Source: Solirubrobacteraceae bacterium
GTDB taxonomy: Bacteria; Actinomycetota; Thermoleophilia; Solirubrobacterales; Solirubrobacteraceae
Assembly (NCBI GenBank): GCA_019683665.1
Contig: JADGIB010000164.1
Coordinates: forward strand, 1 to 7,955
Length of the DNA: 7,955 nucleotides
Direction: 5' to 3'
Position numbers and translations under genes: made by a program. Under the pieces are notes generated by a model. It saw nothing but the letters and a program-made list of their open reading frames with translations. It was not told the origin of the DNA and made no database searches. Each line of letters opens with the position of its first letter. Positions within the stretch are counted from its first letter, which is position 1. Of this stretch, positions 6,988 through 7,955 are shown in pieces.

Positions 6988-7036
6988 TTCAGTAGCGTCC
7001 TGTCAAACGGAACGGGAACGCTCGGGAGGACGAGAG
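6988..7036. promoter_or_regulatory. Divergent intergenic region between the mutase and hydroxyacyl-CoA dehydrogenase genes
   Basis: Forty-nine base pairs must serve both genes. On the minus strand there is a perfect TTGACA hexamer (7006-7001) and an AGGAC ribosome site (7001-6997) for the mutase; no good -10 lies 16-18 bases after TTGACA. On the plus strand TAGCGT (6993-6998) is a possible -10, giving a leader of about 30 bases that includes the ribosome site at 7025-7030. The elements overlap, so the two promoters would compete or be co-regulated. The region is noticeably less GC-rich than the genes on either side. Confidence 0.45.
7025..7030 (+). promoter_or_regulatory. Strong ribosome binding site of the hydroxyacyl-CoA dehydrogenase
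   Basis: GGAGGA stands six bases before the ATG at 7037, near-ideal spacing. It contrasts with the nearly leaderless look of usp, the CBS gene and the esterase, and fixes this start. Confidence 0.75.
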
Positions 7037-7897
7037 ATGGAGGATCACGTCGTCGGGGTCGTGGGCGCGGGCTTCATGGGCTCCGGCATCGCCGAGACGG
7101 TCGCGCGCGCCGGGATGCGCGTCGTGCTGTACGAGCCCGAGCAGGCGCCGCTCGACCGCTCCGCCCGGCGGATCGCCGAGTCGACCGGCCGCGCCGTCGA
7201 GCGCGGCAAGCTCAGCGAGGCCGACGCGCAGGCGCTGCGCGACCGCATCGCCGCCACGACCGACTTCGACGCGCTGGCCGAGGCCGACGTCGTGATCGAG
7301 GCCGTCGTCGAGGACCCGACGGTGAAGGGCGAGGTGTTCCAGCAGCTCGACGCCCGCCTGCCCGACGCGCGGTTCCTCGCCACGAACACCTCCTCGATCC
7401 CGATCGCCCAGGTCGCGTCGTGGACGCAGCGCCCCGAGCGCGTCCTCGGCCTGCACTTCTTCAGCCCGGTGCCGGTCATGAAGCTCGTCGAGATCGTCGT
7501 CGCGCTCGACACCGCGCCCGAGGTCGTCGAGCACGCCGAGCGGTTCGCGGCCGCCATCGGCAAGCACGCCGTCCGCACGAAGGACCGCTCCGGCTTCATC
7601 GTGAACATGCTCCTCGTCCCCTACCTCATGGCGGGCGTCCGCATGTACGAGGAGGGCTTCGCCAGCCGCGAGGACATCGACGAGGCGATGCGCCTCGGCG
7701 CCGGGCACCCGATGGGGCCGCTGACCCTCTGCGACTTCATCGGCCTCGACGTCCTCTACGCCGTCTGCGACTCGCTCTACGAGGAGTTCAAGCGGCCCGA
7801 GTACGCGCCGCCGCCGCTGCTGAAGCGGATGGTCGTCGCCGGCCACCACGGCCGCAAGACCGGCCGCGGGTTCTACGAGTACCCGGACGGGGCCTGA
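7037..7897 (+). CDS. 3-hydroxyacyl-CoA (3-hydroxybutyryl-CoA) dehydrogenase
   Basis: The 286-residue protein has the full length of bacterial 3-hydroxybutyryl-CoA dehydrogenases (about 280-290). The N-terminal NAD-binding fold starts VGVVGAGFMGSGIAE (6-20), with a GxGxxG motif and an acidic residue, Glu33, ending the second strand, which favours NAD(H). The catalytic set is complete and spaced as in human HAD: Ser119 in NTSS, His140 and Glu152 in LHFFSPVPVMKLVEI, and Asn190 in DRSGFIVN. The C-terminal dimerisation domain includes GAGHPMGPLTLCDFIGLD and ends with GRKTGRGFYEY. It interconverts 3-hydroxyacyl-CoA and 3-oxoacyl-CoA in the cytoplasm, most likely short-chain, in beta-oxidation, butanoate or polyhydroxybutyrate metabolism. 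It resembles actinobacterial FadB2 in size and architecture. It diverges from the acyl-CoA mutase gene, fitting a shared role in short acyl-CoA metabolism. The chain may use methyl-branched substrates, but nothing in the sequence proves it. Confidence 0.94.
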   Translation: MEDHVVGVVGAGFMGSGIAETVARAGMRVVLYEPEQAPLDRSARRIAESTGRAVERGKLSEADAQALRDRIAATTDFDALAEADVVIEAVVEDPTVKGEVFQQLDARLPDARFLATNTSSIPIAQVASWTQRPERVLGLHFFSPVPVMKLVEIVVALDTAPEVVEHAERFAAAIGKHAVRTKDRSGFIVNMLLVPYLMAGVRMYEEGFASREDIDEAMRLGAGHPMGPLTLCDFIGLDVLYAVCDSLYEEFKRPEYAPPPLLKRMVVAGHHGRKTGRGFYEYPDGA

Positions 7898-7955
7898 GGC
7901 GCGCGCCGGGCGCGCGGGGCGTCACCGCCCGCCGGGCGGTCGGGCGGCGTCCCCG
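7898..7955 (+). terminator. Two GC hairpins after the hydroxyacyl-CoA dehydrogenase, weak terminator candidate
   Basis: After the stop codon come GCGCGC/GCGCGC with a 3-base loop (7901-7915) and ACCGCCC/GGGCGGT with a 3-base loop (7924-7940). Neither is followed by a T tract, so they are not classical intrinsic terminators, although T-less hairpins are common at gene ends in high-GC actinobacteria. No gene start is visible in this stretch up to the window edge. Confidence 0.35.

Noticed and set aside
7001..7006. TTGACA on the minus strand as a proven -35 for the mutase
   Set aside because: The hexamer matches, but the bases 16-18 positions downstream (GACCTT region) do not form a convincing -10; kept only as a possible element.

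Overview
The window is very GC-rich, gene-dense bacterial chromosomal DNA. Third codon positions are almost all G or C, GTG starts occur, genes lie nearly end to end, and several genes seem to have TANNNT -10 boxes almost touching the start codon. This points to a high-GC actinobacterium. A Thermoleophilia-like lineage (Solirubrobacter/Conexibacter type) fits the flavour of the proteins, but that is inference. I see no tRNA, rRNA, CRISPR array, insertion sequence or phage gene.

Left block, minus strand: a universal stress protein (1189-1626), a four-CBS-domain protein (225-1097) and the first ~49 codons of a sulfatase (from 215 leftwards) run in one direction, like a stress/sensing operon. 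The sulfatase stops making sense at about position 70, where the sequence becomes 66 bases of pure G/C runs. This looks like a contig-end artefact just before the catalytic Cys motif would appear.

Middle block, plus strand: divergent from usp across an 87-bp region with two perfect palindromes come a serine esterase (1714-2346), a NodB-type deacetylase-like protein (2348-3127, one base after the esterase stop), a zinc alcohol dehydrogenase (3169-4272) and a short MetE-type zinc methyltransferase (4284-5315). The first two are translationally coupled. The last two form a second tight pair headed by a strong Shine-Dalgarno.

Right block: an acyl-CoA mutase large subunit (5323-6987, minus) converges on the MetE-like gene with 7 bp between stop codons. 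It diverges from a 3-hydroxyacyl-CoA dehydrogenase (7037-7897, plus) over 49 bp. The mutase lacks a B12-binding domain, and the positions that set acyl-group specificity read Phe/Ala/Gln, as in isobutyryl-CoA mutase rather than methylmalonyl-CoA mutase. With the neighbouring dehydrogenase it suggests short or branched acyl-CoA metabolism.

I found no clear new multi-gene system. The most interesting points are the mutase active-site signature, the alcohol dehydrogenase/MetE-like pair with an altered GHE motif, the deacetylase with Asn at a metal-ligand position, and the palindromic usp/esterase control region.
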